From assembly GCF_041053105.1 (NCBI RefSeq), contig NZ_CP163444.1, positions 2,542,001 through 2,606,000 on the forward strand: 64,000 nt of DNA, given 5' to 3'. How positions within the stretch are numbered: position 1 is the first letter of the stretch; each line of letters starts with the position of its first letter. The notes under the pieces are model-generated. The model searched no databases. It had not been told where the DNA came from and saw only the letters and a program-made list of their open reading frames with translations. The DNA comes from Streptomyces sp. R44. Its GTDB lineage: Bacteria; Actinomycetota; Actinomycetes; Streptomycetales; Streptomycetaceae. Positions 38,057-46,937 of this stretch are shown in pieces. A program made the translations under genes and the position numbers.

Positions 38057-38740
38057 ATGGCCGCCAACCGCTCCGCCACCGCCGCCAACGACCGCCGCGC
38101 CCGAATAGAGGCGGCGCGCCGCGCCGAGCAGGCACGTGAGCGCCGCAACCGCCTCCTCACCATCGGCATCTCGTCCGTCGTCGTGCTGAGCCTCGTCGGC
38201 TTCGGCACCTTCATGCTGGTGAAGGCCTCCGACAAGAAGGCGGAGGAGGAGGCCGCCGCCAAGGCCCCCATCGCGGCGGAGAAGACCTGGGACCCGAAGA
38301 AGCTCGGCCGCAACCACGTCACGACGGCCGTGAAGTACGACATGAAGCCGCCGGTGGGCGGTGACCACAACCCGGTCTGGATGAACTGCGACGGTGTGGT
38401 CTACGACAAGAAGATCGCCGACGTGAACGCCGTGCACTCCCTGGAGCACGGGGCCGTCTGGGTGACGTACAACAAGCAGGCCTCCCAGGGCGACGTGAAG
38501 AAGCTGGCCGACAAGGTCGGCAGGACGAAGTACTCGCTGATGAGCCCCGTGGACGACCAGGCCGGGGCGATCATGCTGTCCGCCTGGGGCAAGCAGGTGA
38601 CCGTGGACAACGCGGACGACCCGCGCGTCGACGCCTTCTTCACGAAGTACGTGCAGGGTCCGCAGACCCCGGAGCCGGGTGCCGCCTGCACGGGCGGGAT
38701 CGGCGCGGACGGTCAGGGCGGTACGGGGATGGGTCAGTGA
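38057..38740 (+). CDS. DUF3105 membrane-anchored protein
   Basis: 227 residues. A charged N-terminal helix (about 10-35) is followed by one transmembrane segment ('LLTIGISSVVVLSLVGFG', about 36-53), leaving about 170 residues outside. The family hallmarks are 'PPVGGDHNPVWMNCDGVVYD' and 'VHSLEHGAVWVTY', with several His and a Cys. The function is unknown. The stop overlaps the start of the DUF305 gene by four bases, and the two families often neighbour each other. Confidence 0.9.
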   Translation: MAANRSATAANDRRARIEAARRAEQARERRNRLLTIGISSVVVLSLVGFGTFMLVKASDKKAEEEAAAKAPIAAEKTWDPKKLGRNHVTTAVKYDMKPPVGGDHNPVWMNCDGVVYDKKIADVNAVHSLEHGAVWVTYNKQASQGDVKKLADKVGRTKYSLMSPVDDQAGAIMLSAWGKQVTVDNADDPRVDAFFTKYVQGPQTPEPGAACTGGIGADGQGGTGMGQ

Positions 38741-39366
38741 GGCTCAACCGCACGCAGGGGGCGGCGGTCACCGCGGTCGCCCTCGCCGTGCTGTTCGCCG
38801 GGGGCGCGGTCACCGTCGCCTCCGCCGACCGTGACGAGGCCCCGAGCACCCCGGCCTCCTCGTCCGCGGACGCCGGCTTCGCCCGGGACATGGCCGTCCA
38901 CCACCAGCAGGCCGTCGAGATGTCGTTCATCGTCCGGGACCGGACGAAGGACGAGGAGGTCCGGCGGCTCGCGTACGACATCGCCAACACGCAGGCCAAC
39001 CAGCGGGGCATGATGCTCGGCTGGCTCGACCTGTGGGGGCTGCCCAAGAACGAGTCCGGTGTCGAGCCGATGGCCTGGATGGGCATGGGCGGCTCGGGCG
39101 ACACGGGCGACCTGGACGGGGCGCTCATGCCGGGCATGGCGACCAACGCGCAGCTGGACGAGTTGCGCCGGGCGAGCGGCCGGGAGGCCGAGGTGCTGTA
39201 CCTGAAGCTCATGACCGCGCACCACATGGGCGGGGTCCACATGGCCGAGGGCTGTGTCCAGAAGTGCGGCGTGGAGATCGAGCGGAACCTGGCGCAGGGC
39301 ATGGTCGACGCGCAGCGGTCCGAGATGGCGCTGATGGCGGACATGCTGAAGAAGCGCGGGGCCTGA
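38737..39366 (+). CDS. DUF305 exported protein
   Basis: 209 residues from a GTG overlapping the DUF3105 stop. The signal peptide is at about residues 1-28. The domain is a four-helix bundle related to ferritin-like folds, with 'ARDMAVHHQQAVEMSFIVRD' near residue 50 and 'LMTAHHMGGVHMAEGCVQKC' near 155. The repeated His-His and Met residues are typical and suggest metal (for example copper) binding outside the cell; this is inference. A strong terminator at 39388-39421 ends the transcript. Confidence 0.92.
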   Translation: MRLNRTQGAAVTAVALAVLFAGGAVTVASADRDEAPSTPASSSADAGFARDMAVHHQQAVEMSFIVRDRTKDEEVRRLAYDIANTQANQRGMMLGWLDLWGLPKNESGVEPMAWMGMGGSGDTGDLDGALMPGMATNAQLDELRRASGREAEVLYLKLMTAHHMGGVHMAEGCVQKCGVEIERNLAQGMVDAQRSEMALMADMLKKRGA

Positions 39367-39387
39367 GGCCCCTGTCGGTGAGGCCTA

Positions 39388-39421
39388 CGGCCCCCGTGAC
39401 CGGCTGCGGTCGCGGGGGCCG
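39388..39421 (+). terminator. Terminator after the DUF3105/DUF305 genes
   Basis: A 15-bp stem, CGGCCCCCGTGACCG (39388-39402) with CGGTCGCGGGGGCCG (39407-39421), with one G-U pair and a GCTG loop. It begins 22 bp after the DUF305 stop. Confidence 0.8.
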
Positions 39422-39489
39422 GGTCGTCCGCCGACAATGGGTGGGCTCGGGGAGTTCGTACGACACGTTCGACGAAAGGTACGTACCCC

Positions 39490-39915
39490 ATGACCACGGC
39501 GAAGGACATCATGCACACCGGGGCCCAGTGGATCCCGGCACACGAGACGCTCGACCGCGCAGCTCAGCTGATGCGCAACCTGAACGTGGGCGCGCTGCCC
39601 ATCGCCGACGAGAACGAACGGCTCTGCGGCATCATCACGGACCGCGACATCGTGATCGGCTGTGTGGCGATGGGCCACGACCCGTCGAAGATCACCTGCG
39701 GTGAGATGGCACAGGGCACCCCGCGCTGGGTCGAGTCGGACGCGGACGTGGGCGCCGTCCTGGAGGAGATGCAGAGCCACCAGATCCGGCGGCTTCCCGT
39801 CATCGAGGACAAGCGGCTCGTCGGCATGATCAGCGAGGCCGACCTGGCCCAGCATCTGTCGGACGAGCAGATCAAGGCGTTCTGTATGAGCGTCTACTCC
39901 GCTTCCTCTTCCTGA
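39490..39915 (+). CDS. Two-CBS-domain protein
   Basis: 141 residues made of a tandem CBS pair (a Bateman module): 'AKDIMHTGAQWIPAHETLDR' to 'ITDRDIVIGCV' (about 4-58) and 'VESDADVGAVLEEMQSHQIR' to 'ISEADLAQHL' (about 75-125). Such modules bind adenosine nucleotides and act as energy sensors; no effector domain is attached. The last 22 bp overlap the convergent hydrolase remnant. Confidence 0.93.
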   Translation: MTTAKDIMHTGAQWIPAHETLDRAAQLMRNLNVGALPIADENERLCGIITDRDIVIGCVAMGHDPSKITCGEMAQGTPRWVESDADVGAVLEEMQSHQIRRLPVIEDKRLVGMISEADLAQHLSDEQIKAFCMSVYSASSS

Positions 39916-40271
39916 CCGGTACGCGGGATCGCCCGGGCCACCGCGTCCGGGCGGTCCGGCATGACCAGATGGCCCGACGGTTCGGCCGCCTCGTGGCGGG
40001 CGCCGAGCCGCCGGGCCAGTGCGCACTGGCGCCGTTCCCAGCGGGCGGAGCCGCCGGGGGCGGCGAGGACGGTGACGGGGAGGCCCGGCGGGAGGGGGCG
40101 CCGCTCGCGCAGGGCGAGGAGTTCGGCGGCGACGGCTCCGTAGCGGGCGTTCTCCAGGAGGGTGCCGCGCAGCACGCGTGAGGTGCCGTAGACCCTGGAC
40201 GGGCGGGGGTGGTCCTCCACCGAGGAGTCGACGAGGACCAGCGCGGCGGTCCGGTCCGACCCGCACGGCAC
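39894..40271 (-). pseudogene. C-terminal remnant of an alpha/beta hydrolase
   Basis: 125 residues remain open. They align by eye with the second half of alpha/beta hydrolases: 'ALVLVDSS' (the strand just after the nucleophile elbow in full-length members), a lid helix region and '[18 protein letters not shown]' with the catalytic His. The N-terminal half, with the Gly-x-Ser-x-Gly nucleophile, is absent; the terminator of the permease (40278-40308) begins 7 bp from the fragment's GTG. It was probably cut by a deletion. A functional short protein cannot be excluded, but the nucleophile is missing. Confidence 0.7.
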
Positions 40272-40277
40272 CCCCTA

Positions 40278-40308
40278 CGTCCGGACCGGGTCGAGCCCGG
40301 TCCGGACG
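40278..40308 (-). terminator. Terminator of the amino acid permease gene
   Basis: A perfect 13-bp stem, CGTCCGGACCGGG (40278-40290) with CCCGGTCCGGACG (40296-40308), with a 5-nt loop, 9 bp after the permease stop on the minus strand. Confidence 0.8.
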
Positions 40309-40317
40309 CAGGCGCCG

Positions 40318-41796
40318 TCAGGGCGTGGCCGAAGGTTCCCGGTGGTCGGGGTGGACCCAGCCGGGCTTGCGGTACCTGAGGAGCGCGGCGGGGATGGCGA
40401 GGCCGAGGAGCAGCAGGCCGCCGCCGACGATGAGGAGGTAGCGCCAGAGCGGCTGGTCGCCGAACTGGTCGGGCGGGACGAAGCCGATGACGAGCGCGGC
40501 GACGGAGGCGACGAAGCCGATGCCGGCGACCCATGCGACGGCGGGGACGCGGAAGCCGCGGTCGACGTCCGGCTGGGTCCTGCGGAGCCTCACGACGGCG
40601 ACGAACATCAGCAGGTAGGCGATGAGGTAGATCTGCACGGTGATGACGGAGAACATCCAGTACGCGCTGGAGACGTTGTCGCTGAAGGCGTAGAGGACGC
40701 CGATCAGGGTGGTGACGACGCCCTGCGCGATCATGATGTTCTGCGGGGCGCCGTCCTTGTTGAACTTCTGCAGCGAGGGCGGCAGATAGCCCTCCTGCCG
40801 GGAGAGCAGGACGAGGCCCTTGGCGGGTCCGGCGAGCCAGGTGAGCATGCCGCCGAGGGCGGCGCAGACCAGCATGATGCCGACGACCTTGGTCATCCAG
40901 CCGATGGAGAAGTGGTCGAAGAAGGCCTGGAAGGCCTGCATCAGACCGGCGGTGAGGCTGAGCTGCTCCGCGGGCATGACCCAGGCGATGGCGAGGGCCG
41001 GAAGGATGAAGATCAGCAGGACGAGGCCGGTCGCCAGGAACATCGACTTCGGGTACTCGCGCTTGGGCTCGCGCAGCGAGGAGACGTGGACGCCGTTCAT
41101 CTCCATGCCCGCGTAGGACAGGAAGTTGTTGACGATGAGGACCAGGCTGGCGAGTCCGGTCCACGGCGGGAGCCAGTGGTCGGCGCTCATGGGCTGGGCG
41201 GATGGGTTGCCCTGGCCGAGGAAGACGATGCCGAGGACGACCAGGAGCACGCCGGGGATGAGGGTGCCGACGATCAGGCCGAAGGAGGAGAGGCCGGCGA
41301 TGGTCTTCGTGCCGCGCGCGGAGATCCAGACCCCGGACCAGTAGACGACGATGATGACGATCGCCACGTAGAGCCCGTTCTCCGCGAGGGAGGGGTCGAT
41401 GACGTACGCGAAGGTCGAGGCGACGTACGCGAGCAGGCTCGGGTAGTACGCGATGGTCATGGCGAACTGGCACCAGACGGCGAGGAAGCCGAGGGGCTTG
41501 CCGAGGGCCTCGCTGACCCAGCGGTAGATGCCGCCGGACCAGCCGGAGGCGAGCTCGGCGCCGACGAGGGCGGTGGGGAGCAGGAAGACGAGGGCGGGGA
41601 GCAGGTAGAGGAAGATCGCGGCGAGTCCGTAGATGGCCATGGACGGCGAGGGCCGCAGGCTGGCGACGGACGCGGTCGTCATGAAGGCGAGCGTCAGCCA
41701 GCTGATGAACTGCCTCTTGGTGCCGTCGTCCTGGGGGGCCGCCGTGTCGGTCGCGGCGGGCCGTGCCGACTCTGCCGGTTCGTCAGTGGTCGTCAT
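40318..41796 (-). CDS. APC-superfamily amino acid permease (GadC-like)
   Basis: 492 residues from the ATG at 41796. About twelve hydrophobic helices begin at residue 35. 'LVGAELASGWSGGIYRWVSE' and 'YAGMEMNGVHVSSLREPKRE' are close to those of glutamate:GABA-type antiporters and related APC transporters. The cargo is probably an amino acid or amine; the exact one is unknown. It stands alone, divergent from nadE by 104 bp, with its own terminator. Confidence 0.93.
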   Translation of the reverse strand: MTTTDEPAESARPAATDTAAPQDDGTKRQFISWLTLAFMTTASVASLRPSPSMAIYGLAAIFLYLLPALVFLLPTALVGAELASGWSGGIYRWVSEALGKPLGFLAVWCQFAMTIAYYPSLLAYVASTFAYVIDPSLAENGLYVAIVIIVVYWSGVWISARGTKTIAGLSSFGLIVGTLIPGVLLVVLGIVFLGQGNPSAQPMSADHWLPPWTGLASLVLIVNNFLSYAGMEMNGVHVSSLREPKREYPKSMFLATGLVLLIFILPALAIAWVMPAEQLSLTAGLMQAFQAFFDHFSIGWMTKVVGIMLVCAALGGMLTWLAGPAKGLVLLSRQEGYLPPSLQKFNKDGAPQNIMIAQGVVTTLIGVLYAFSDNVSSAYWMFSVITVQIYLIAYLLMFVAVVRLRRTQPDVDRGFRVPAVAWVAGIGFVASVAALVIGFVPPDQFGDQPLWRYLLIVGGGLLLLGLAIPAALLRYRKPGWVHPDHREPSATP

Positions 41797-41900
41797 GGGG
41801 CCATGATCAGCGGGGCGCGGCCGCCCCGCATGTCGGCGGCGCGGGACTCGCCCTCGCCGATCCCAGGACATAGCGTCGGTGTGACGATTACACTGGGCGG

Positions 41901-43661
41901 GTGCCTCAACTACGCCTCGCCCTGAATCAGATCGACTCGACCGTCGGAGACATCGCCGGGAACGCCGAGGCGATCGTGCACTGGACCCGGCACGCCGCCG
42001 GGCAGGGCGCGCATCTCGTCGCGTTCCCCGAGATGGCGCTGACCGGATATCCCGTCGAGGACCTCGCGCTGCGCTCCTCCTTCGTCGAGGCGTCCCGGAC
42101 GGCCCTGCGCGGGCTGGCCCGGCGCCTCGCGGACGAGGGGTTCGGCGGGCTGCCGGTGGTCGTCGGCTACCTCGACCGCTCCGAGCGGGCCGAGCCGCGC
42201 CTCGGCCGGCCCGCCGGCTCCCCGGAGAACGCCGCCGCCGTCCTGTACGGCGGCGAGGTGGTGCTGCGCTTCGCCAAGCACCACCTGCCGAACTACGGCG
42301 TCTTCGACGAGTACCGCTACTTCGTGCAGGGCGACACCCTGCCGGTGGTCCGCGTCCACGGCGTCGACGTCGCCCTGGCGATCTGCGAGGACCTCTGGCA
42401 GGAGGGCGGCAGGGTGCCGGCGGCGCGCAGCGCCCACGCGGGGCTGCTGCTGTCGGTCAACGCCTCGCCGTACGAGCGGAACAAGGACGACACCCGGCTC
42501 GAACTGGTCCGCAAGCGGGCCCAGGAGGCCGGCTGCGTCACCGCCTATCTGGCGATGACGGGCGGCCAGGACGAGCTGGTCTTCGACGGCGACTCGATCG
42601 TCGTGGACGCGGCCGGCGAAGTGATCGCGCGTGCCCCGCAGTTCGTGGAGGGCAGCGTGATCCTCGACCTGGAGCTGCCGGCGGCCGACGCGGACGCGCC
42701 CGAGGGCCTGGTGGACGACGGGCTGCGGATCGACCGGGTGGTGCTCTCCGAGGAGCCGCTGCCCGCGTACGAGCCGGAGCTGACGGGCGGTTACGCGCAC
42801 CGGCTCGACGACGACGAGGAGGTGTACTCGGCGCTGGTCATCGGACTGCGGGCGTACGTCGCGAAGAACGGTTTCCGCTCGGTGCTGGTCGGCCTGTCCG
42901 GCGGCATCGACTCGGCGCTCGTCGCCTCGATCGCCTGCGACGCGCTCGGCGCGGACAACGTCTACGGCGTGTCGATGCCCTCGAAGTACTCCTCCGACCA
43001 CTCGCGCGGCGACGCCGCCGAGCTGGCCCGCCGCACCGGGCTGCACTTCCGCACGGTGTCGATCGAGCCGATGTTCGACGCGTACATGGGGGCGCTCGGG
43101 CTCACCGGGCTCGCCGAGGAGAACCTCCAGTCGCGGCTGCGCGGCACGATGCTGATGGCGCTCTCCAACCAGGAGGGCCACATCGTCCTCGCGCCCGGCA
43201 ACAAGTCGGAGCTGGCGGTGGGCTACTCGACGCTGTACGGCGACTCCGTCGGCGCGTTCGGGCCCATCAAGGACGTCTACAAGTCGGACGTCTTCCGCCT
43301 CGCGCGCTGGCGGAACCGGGCGGCCGAGGACCGCGGCCAGACCCCGCCGATCCCGGAGAGCTCGATCACCAAGCCGCCCAGCGCCGAACTGCGTCCGGGC
43401 CAGGTCGACACGGACTCGCTGCCGGACTACGAGGTCCTGGACGCGGTCCTCGCGCTGTACGTGGACCGCGACCAGGGCCGGGACGCCATCGTGGCGGCCG
43501 GGTTCGACGAGGCGCTCGTGGCGCGGACGCTGCGGATGGTGGACACGGCGGAGTACAAGCGGCGCCAGTACCCGCCGGGGACCAAGATCTCGGCGAAGGG
43601 CTTCGGCAAGGACCGGCGGCTGCCGATCACGAACGGCTGGCGGGAGACGACGACCGGCTGA
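41901..43661 (+). CDS. nadE: Glutamine-dependent NAD+ synthetase
   Basis: 586 residues from a GTG. An N-terminal nitrilase-fold amidase (about 1-270) has the Glu in 'AFPEMALTGYPVEDL', Lys in 'KHHLPNYGVFDEYRYF' and Cys in 'AICEDLW', which release ammonia from glutamine. The C-terminal ATP-pyrophosphatase domain has the P-loop 'GLSGGIDSALVAS' at about residue 331 and completes nicotinic acid adenine dinucleotide to NAD+. The 3' end overlaps the convergent MFS gene by 35 bp. Essential cytoplasmic enzyme. Confidence 0.97.
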   Translation: MPQLRLALNQIDSTVGDIAGNAEAIVHWTRHAAGQGAHLVAFPEMALTGYPVEDLALRSSFVEASRTALRGLARRLADEGFGGLPVVVGYLDRSERAEPRLGRPAGSPENAAAVLYGGEVVLRFAKHHLPNYGVFDEYRYFVQGDTLPVVRVHGVDVALAICEDLWQEGGRVPAARSAHAGLLLSVNASPYERNKDDTRLELVRKRAQEAGCVTAYLAMTGGQDELVFDGDSIVVDAAGEVIARAPQFVEGSVILDLELPAADADAPEGLVDDGLRIDRVVLSEEPLPAYEPELTGGYAHRLDDDEEVYSALVIGLRAYVAKNGFRSVLVGLSGGIDSALVASIACDALGADNVYGVSMPSKYSSDHSRGDAAELARRTGLHFRTVSIEPMFDAYMGALGLTGLAEENLQSRLRGTMLMALSNQEGHIVLAPGNKSELAVGYSTLYGDSVGAFGPIKDVYKSDVFRLARWRNRAAEDRGQTPPIPESSITKPPSAELRPGQVDTDSLPDYEVLDAVLALYVDRDQGRDAIVAAGFDEALVARTLRMVDTAEYKRRQYPPGTKISAKGFGKDRRLPITNGWRETTTG

Positions 43662-44862
43662 CCGCCGGTTCCTCCGCCGTGAGGGGGCTTCCCGTGACAA
43701 CGCGGGAGGCCCCCTCCCCCGTACCCCGGTCGAGCAGCCCCGCCACGGCCGCGATCACCAGTCCGACGGCGGTGAGACCCGCGCCGACGAGGGCCGGGGA
43801 GGTCCAGCCCCAGCCGGCGGCGACGGCGGCCCCGCCGGCCCAGGCGCCGCCCGCGTTGGCGAGGTTGAAGGCGGAGTGGTTGGAGGCGGAGGCGAGCGTC
43901 GGGGCGTCCTTCGCCTTGTTCATGACCAGCATCTGGAGCGGGGTCGTCGTCATGAAGCCGACCGCGCCGAGCACCACCACCGTGACCAGGGCGAGCCAGG
44001 GCACGTGGACGGTGAAGCGGAAGGCGACCAGGGCGAGGACGAGGGCCGCGAGCGAGCCGTACAGCGTGGGGCGCAGCGCCCGGTCGGTCAGCGGGCCCGC
44101 GGCGAGCGCCCCGCCGGTCATGCCGAGGCCGAAGAGGGCGAGGACGATCGTCACCGTGGAGTCGCCGAAGCCCATCACCTCGGTCGTCATCGAGGCGAGG
44201 TACGAGTAGACCGCGAAGACGCCCGCGAAGCCGAAGACGGCCGTGAGCAGGCCGAGCAGCACCTGCGGGCGGCGCAGTGCGCGCAGCTCCCCGGCGAGGC
44301 CCTGCCGCTCGTCGACGGGGACGTACGGCACGAGGCGGGCGAGCGTGGCCATGGCGAGCAGGCCGATCGCCGAGACCACCAGGAAGGTGGCGCGCCAGCC
44401 GAGGTGCTGGCCGAGCAGGGTCGCGGCCGGTACGCCGAGGATGTTGGCGACGGTGAGGCCGAGGAACATCGTGGCGACCGCCCGCGCCTGCCGGTCCTCG
44501 CGCACCAGCCGGGCGGCGACGACCGCGCCGAGGCCGAAGAACGCGCCGTGCGGGAGCCCGGCGAGGACCCGGCCCGCGACGAGCCAGCCGAATCCGGGGG
44601 CGAGCGCGGAGGCGAGGTTGCCGACCGTGAAGAGCGCCATCAGCAGGAGCAGCATCCGCTTGCGCGGGACGCGGGAGCCGAGGGCCGTGAGGAGCGGGGC
44701 GCCGACGACGACGCCGATCGCGTACGCCGAGACGAGGTACCCGGCGGTCGGGACGGAGGTGCCGAGGTCGTCGGCGACCTGCGGGAGCAGGCCCATCATC
44801 ACGAATTCGGTGGTGCCGATGCCGAAGGCGGAGACGGCGAGCGCGAGCAGCGCCAGGGGCAT
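43627..44862 (-). CDS. MFS efflux transporter (DHA1, CmlR/AraJ-like)
   Basis: 411 residues, twelve hydrophobic helices. 'GIGTTEFVMMGLLPQVADDL' at residues 14-33 and 'GRVLAGLPHGAFFGLGAVVA' in helix 4 mark the chloramphenicol-resistance/arabinose-efflux branch of drug:H+ antiporters. The Ser-rich tail lies over the nadE 3' end. The substrate is unknown. A GTTC/GAAC inverted repeat about 25-40 bp upstream of its start (around 44886-44899) may be regulatory, but no regulator gene is adjacent. Confidence 0.93.
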   Translation of the reverse strand: MPLALLALAVSAFGIGTTEFVMMGLLPQVADDLGTSVPTAGYLVSAYAIGVVVGAPLLTALGSRVPRKRMLLLLMALFTVGNLASALAPGFGWLVAGRVLAGLPHGAFFGLGAVVAARLVREDRQARAVATMFLGLTVANILGVPAATLLGQHLGWRATFLVVSAIGLLAMATLARLVPYVPVDERQGLAGELRALRRPQVLLGLLTAVFGFAGVFAVYSYLASMTTEVMGFGDSTVTIVLALFGLGMTGGALAAGPLTDRALRPTLYGSLAALVLALVAFRFTVHVPWLALVTVVVLGAVGFMTTTPLQMLVMNKAKDAPTLASASNHSAFNLANAGGAWAGGAAVAAGWGWTSPALVGAGLTAVGLVIAAVAGLLDRGTGEGASRVVTGSPLTAEEPAVSRSSSPASRS

Positions 44863-44967
44863 GGGTGGAGCCTTTCCGGAAGTTAGTTCTTCGACGGAAC
44901 AAAGCGTCTCAGACGTTTTCTTCCCGGCGGCTTCCGGAGGATGAAGGGGAGGTTTCGGAACTCCGGG

Positions 44968-45990
44968 TCAGAGCTTCACGCGGGCGGCGACGGGGAGGTG
45001 GTCGCTGTTCGTCTCCGGCAGCGCCCAGGAGGACATCGGCTCCACGCCCTTGACCATGATCTGGTCGATGCGGGCCATCGGGAACGAGGCCGGCCAGCTG
45101 AAGCCGAAGCCGTCGCCCGCCGCGCCCTGGGTGGAGCGCAGCTGGGAGGTGACGGCGTTGAGCGCGCGGTCGTTCATGGTGCCGTTGAGGTCGCCGAGGA
45201 GGACGATCCGCTCGTGCCGGTCCTTGGAGATGGCCTCGCCGAGCGCGTTGGCGCTGGAGTCGCGCTGGTTGGCGGTGAAGCCGGCGTTCATCTTGACCCG
45301 GACCGAGGGCAGGTGGGCGACGTACACGGCCACCTCGCCCTTCGGGGTGACGACGGAGGCGCGCATGGCGCGGGTCCAGCCCATGTGGATGTCGACGGGC
45401 TGCGCGGCCCGCAGCGGCAGCTTGCTCCAGAGCCCGACCGTGCCCTGCACCGAGTGGTACGGGTAAGTCTCGGCGAGGCCCTTCTCGTACACCGGGACCA
45501 TGTCGCCCTTCAGCTCCTCCAGGGCCAGCACGTCGGCGCCGGAGGCGGCCAGCGCGCGGGCGGTGCCCTCGGGGTCGGGGTTGTCGGCGTTCACGTTGTG
45601 GGTGGCGACGGTCAGGTCGCCGCCCGGGGCCGACTTGTCGGCGACGAGACCGCCGAACAGGTTGAGCCACACCACGGCCGGAAGCAGCAGGGCGATCAGC
45701 GCGGTGGCGGAGCGGCGCACGAGGGCGAGCACGAGCAGGAGCGGCACGAACAGGCCGAGCCAGGGCAGGAAGGTCTCGGTGAGGCTGCCAAGGTTGCCGA
45801 CCCGGTTCGGGATGTCCGAGTGGAACACCATGAGCAGCGTGAGCGCCACCGCCGTCACGGCGAGCAGGATGCCCCGGCGCCAGATGCCCCGGTCGTGGCG
45901 GAGCCCGTCGAGCGCGGTCCGGAACCGGGACCGCGGACGTCCGCTCCCCGCTCCGCCGTGGTCGGTCTCCGTCATGTCCACCCGCGCCAT
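44968..45990 (-). CDS. Membrane-anchored endonuclease/exonuclease/phosphatase-family protein
   Basis: 340 residues from the ATG at 45990 (GAGGA about 7 bases upstream). Three hydrophobic helices (about residues 40-110) come first. The EEP catalytic domain follows and should face outside: 'THNVNADN', 'ALEELKGD', 'HLPSVRV', 'LLGDLNGT' and the final 'NSDHLPVAA' carry the Asn, Glu, Asp and His of the active site. Members cleave phosphodiesters of nucleic acids or lipids; the substrate here is unknown. Monocistronic. Confidence 0.92.
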   Translation of the reverse strand: MARVDMTETDHGGAGSGRPRSRFRTALDGLRHDRGIWRRGILLAVTAVALTLLMVFHSDIPNRVGNLGSLTETFLPWLGLFVPLLLVLALVRRSATALIALLLPAVVWLNLFGGLVADKSAPGGDLTVATHNVNADNPDPEGTARALAASGADVLALEELKGDMVPVYEKGLAETYPYHSVQGTVGLWSKLPLRAAQPVDIHMGWTRAMRASVVTPKGEVAVYVAHLPSVRVKMNAGFTANQRDSSANALGEAISKDRHERIVLLGDLNGTMNDRALNAVTSQLRSTQGAAGDGFGFSWPASFPMARIDQIMVKGVEPMSSWALPETNSDHLPVAARVKL

Positions 45991-46168
45991 CGCACTGTCC
46001 TCACTGCCTTGCTGCCTTGCCGCACTGCTGTCCCGCTCCGTGACCCGACGTCGACACTAGGCGATGACGGGTCAGTCGTACTCACCCAGGGACGAGATGG
46101 GCGCGTGGCGGGTTCCTGCAGGTGGCGCGGGCGGGCAGGCTGTGACAGAACGCGCACATTCGTACGGA

Positions 46169-46816
46169 TCAGGGGCGGGGGCGCAGGCCCTCCATGACGG
46201 CGTCGACGACCCGCTCGGCGAGACCGGGGTCCAGGGAGGCGCCGGGGCGGATGACGGTGCGCAGGAGCAGCGGGCCGGTGAACAGGTCGTTGACGAACTC
46301 GACGTCCAGGTCGTCACGGATCTCCCCCAGCTCCATGCCGCGCCGCACGGTGTCGAGGCCGAGGCGGCGGCGGGGTTCGATGACGGTGTTCTGGTAGGCC
46401 TCCCACAGCTTCGGATAGGCCTGCATCTGCGAGAACACGTTGTGCAGCAGGGCGGAGGAACGCTTGGCGAGGCCGCGCTGGCGCAGCATCTCCAGGAGCA
46501 TCACGAGGTCGTCCCGGACGGAGGTGCCGGTGAGCACCGGGTCCTGGGGCTCCACGGAGCGGAGCAGCTCGACGAAGAGCTCCTCCTTGCCGGGCCAGCG
46601 GCGGTAGATGGTCGCCTTGCCGACGCCGGCGGTGCGGGCGATCCGCTCGATGGACAGCTCGGTGAGCGGCACGCCCTCCTCCAGGAGCCCCACGACGGCG
46701 TCGAAGATCGCCTGCTCGACGGCCTCGGACCGGGGCCGCCCCCGCCGGGCGCCCGGGGCGGCCTGGGGCGGACCGTCGGGCTGGGGTTCGGGGTTCCCGC
46801 TGTCCTGCAGGGACAC
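46169..46816 (-). CDS. TetR-family regulator of the adjacent DHA2 exporter
   Basis: 215 residues from the GTG at 46816 (GACGGAG upstream). The disordered N-terminus is followed by 'LSIERIARTAGVGKATIYRR' (about residues 49-68) as helix-turn-helix and 'WPGKEELFVELLRS'. The C-terminal half is a ligand-binding helical domain. The DHA2 exporter lies upstream on the same strand; its promoter has a perfect 29-bp palindrome, the probable binding site. A 443-bp spacer with repeat copy 2 separates the two. Confidence 0.9.
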   Translation of the reverse strand: MSLQDSGNPEPQPDGPPQAAPGARRGRPRSEAVEQAIFDAVVGLLEEGVPLTELSIERIARTAGVGKATIYRRWPGKEELFVELLRSVEPQDPVLTGTSVRDDLVMLLEMLRQRGLAKRSSALLHNVFSQMQAYPKLWEAYQNTVIEPRRRLGLDTVRRGMELGEIRDDLDVEFVNDLFTGPLLLRTVIRPGASLDPGLAERVVDAVMEGLRPRP

Positions 46817-46937
46817 GTGCGCTCCGTCTCTCGTCCGGGTACTGCCTTGTCGTCCCCCAATTCTCCCGCGCCCCCTGCCCCTCGGGTACCGGCGCCCTCC
46901 GCCGGGCCGGATTGTGGGCGGCGCCCTCGCCGGGCCG

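Noticed and set aside
40272..40317. Search for the missing front half of the alpha/beta hydrolase
   Set aside because: Only 46 bases separate the fragment from the permease stop and they are filled by a terminator hairpin; there is no room for the missing half.
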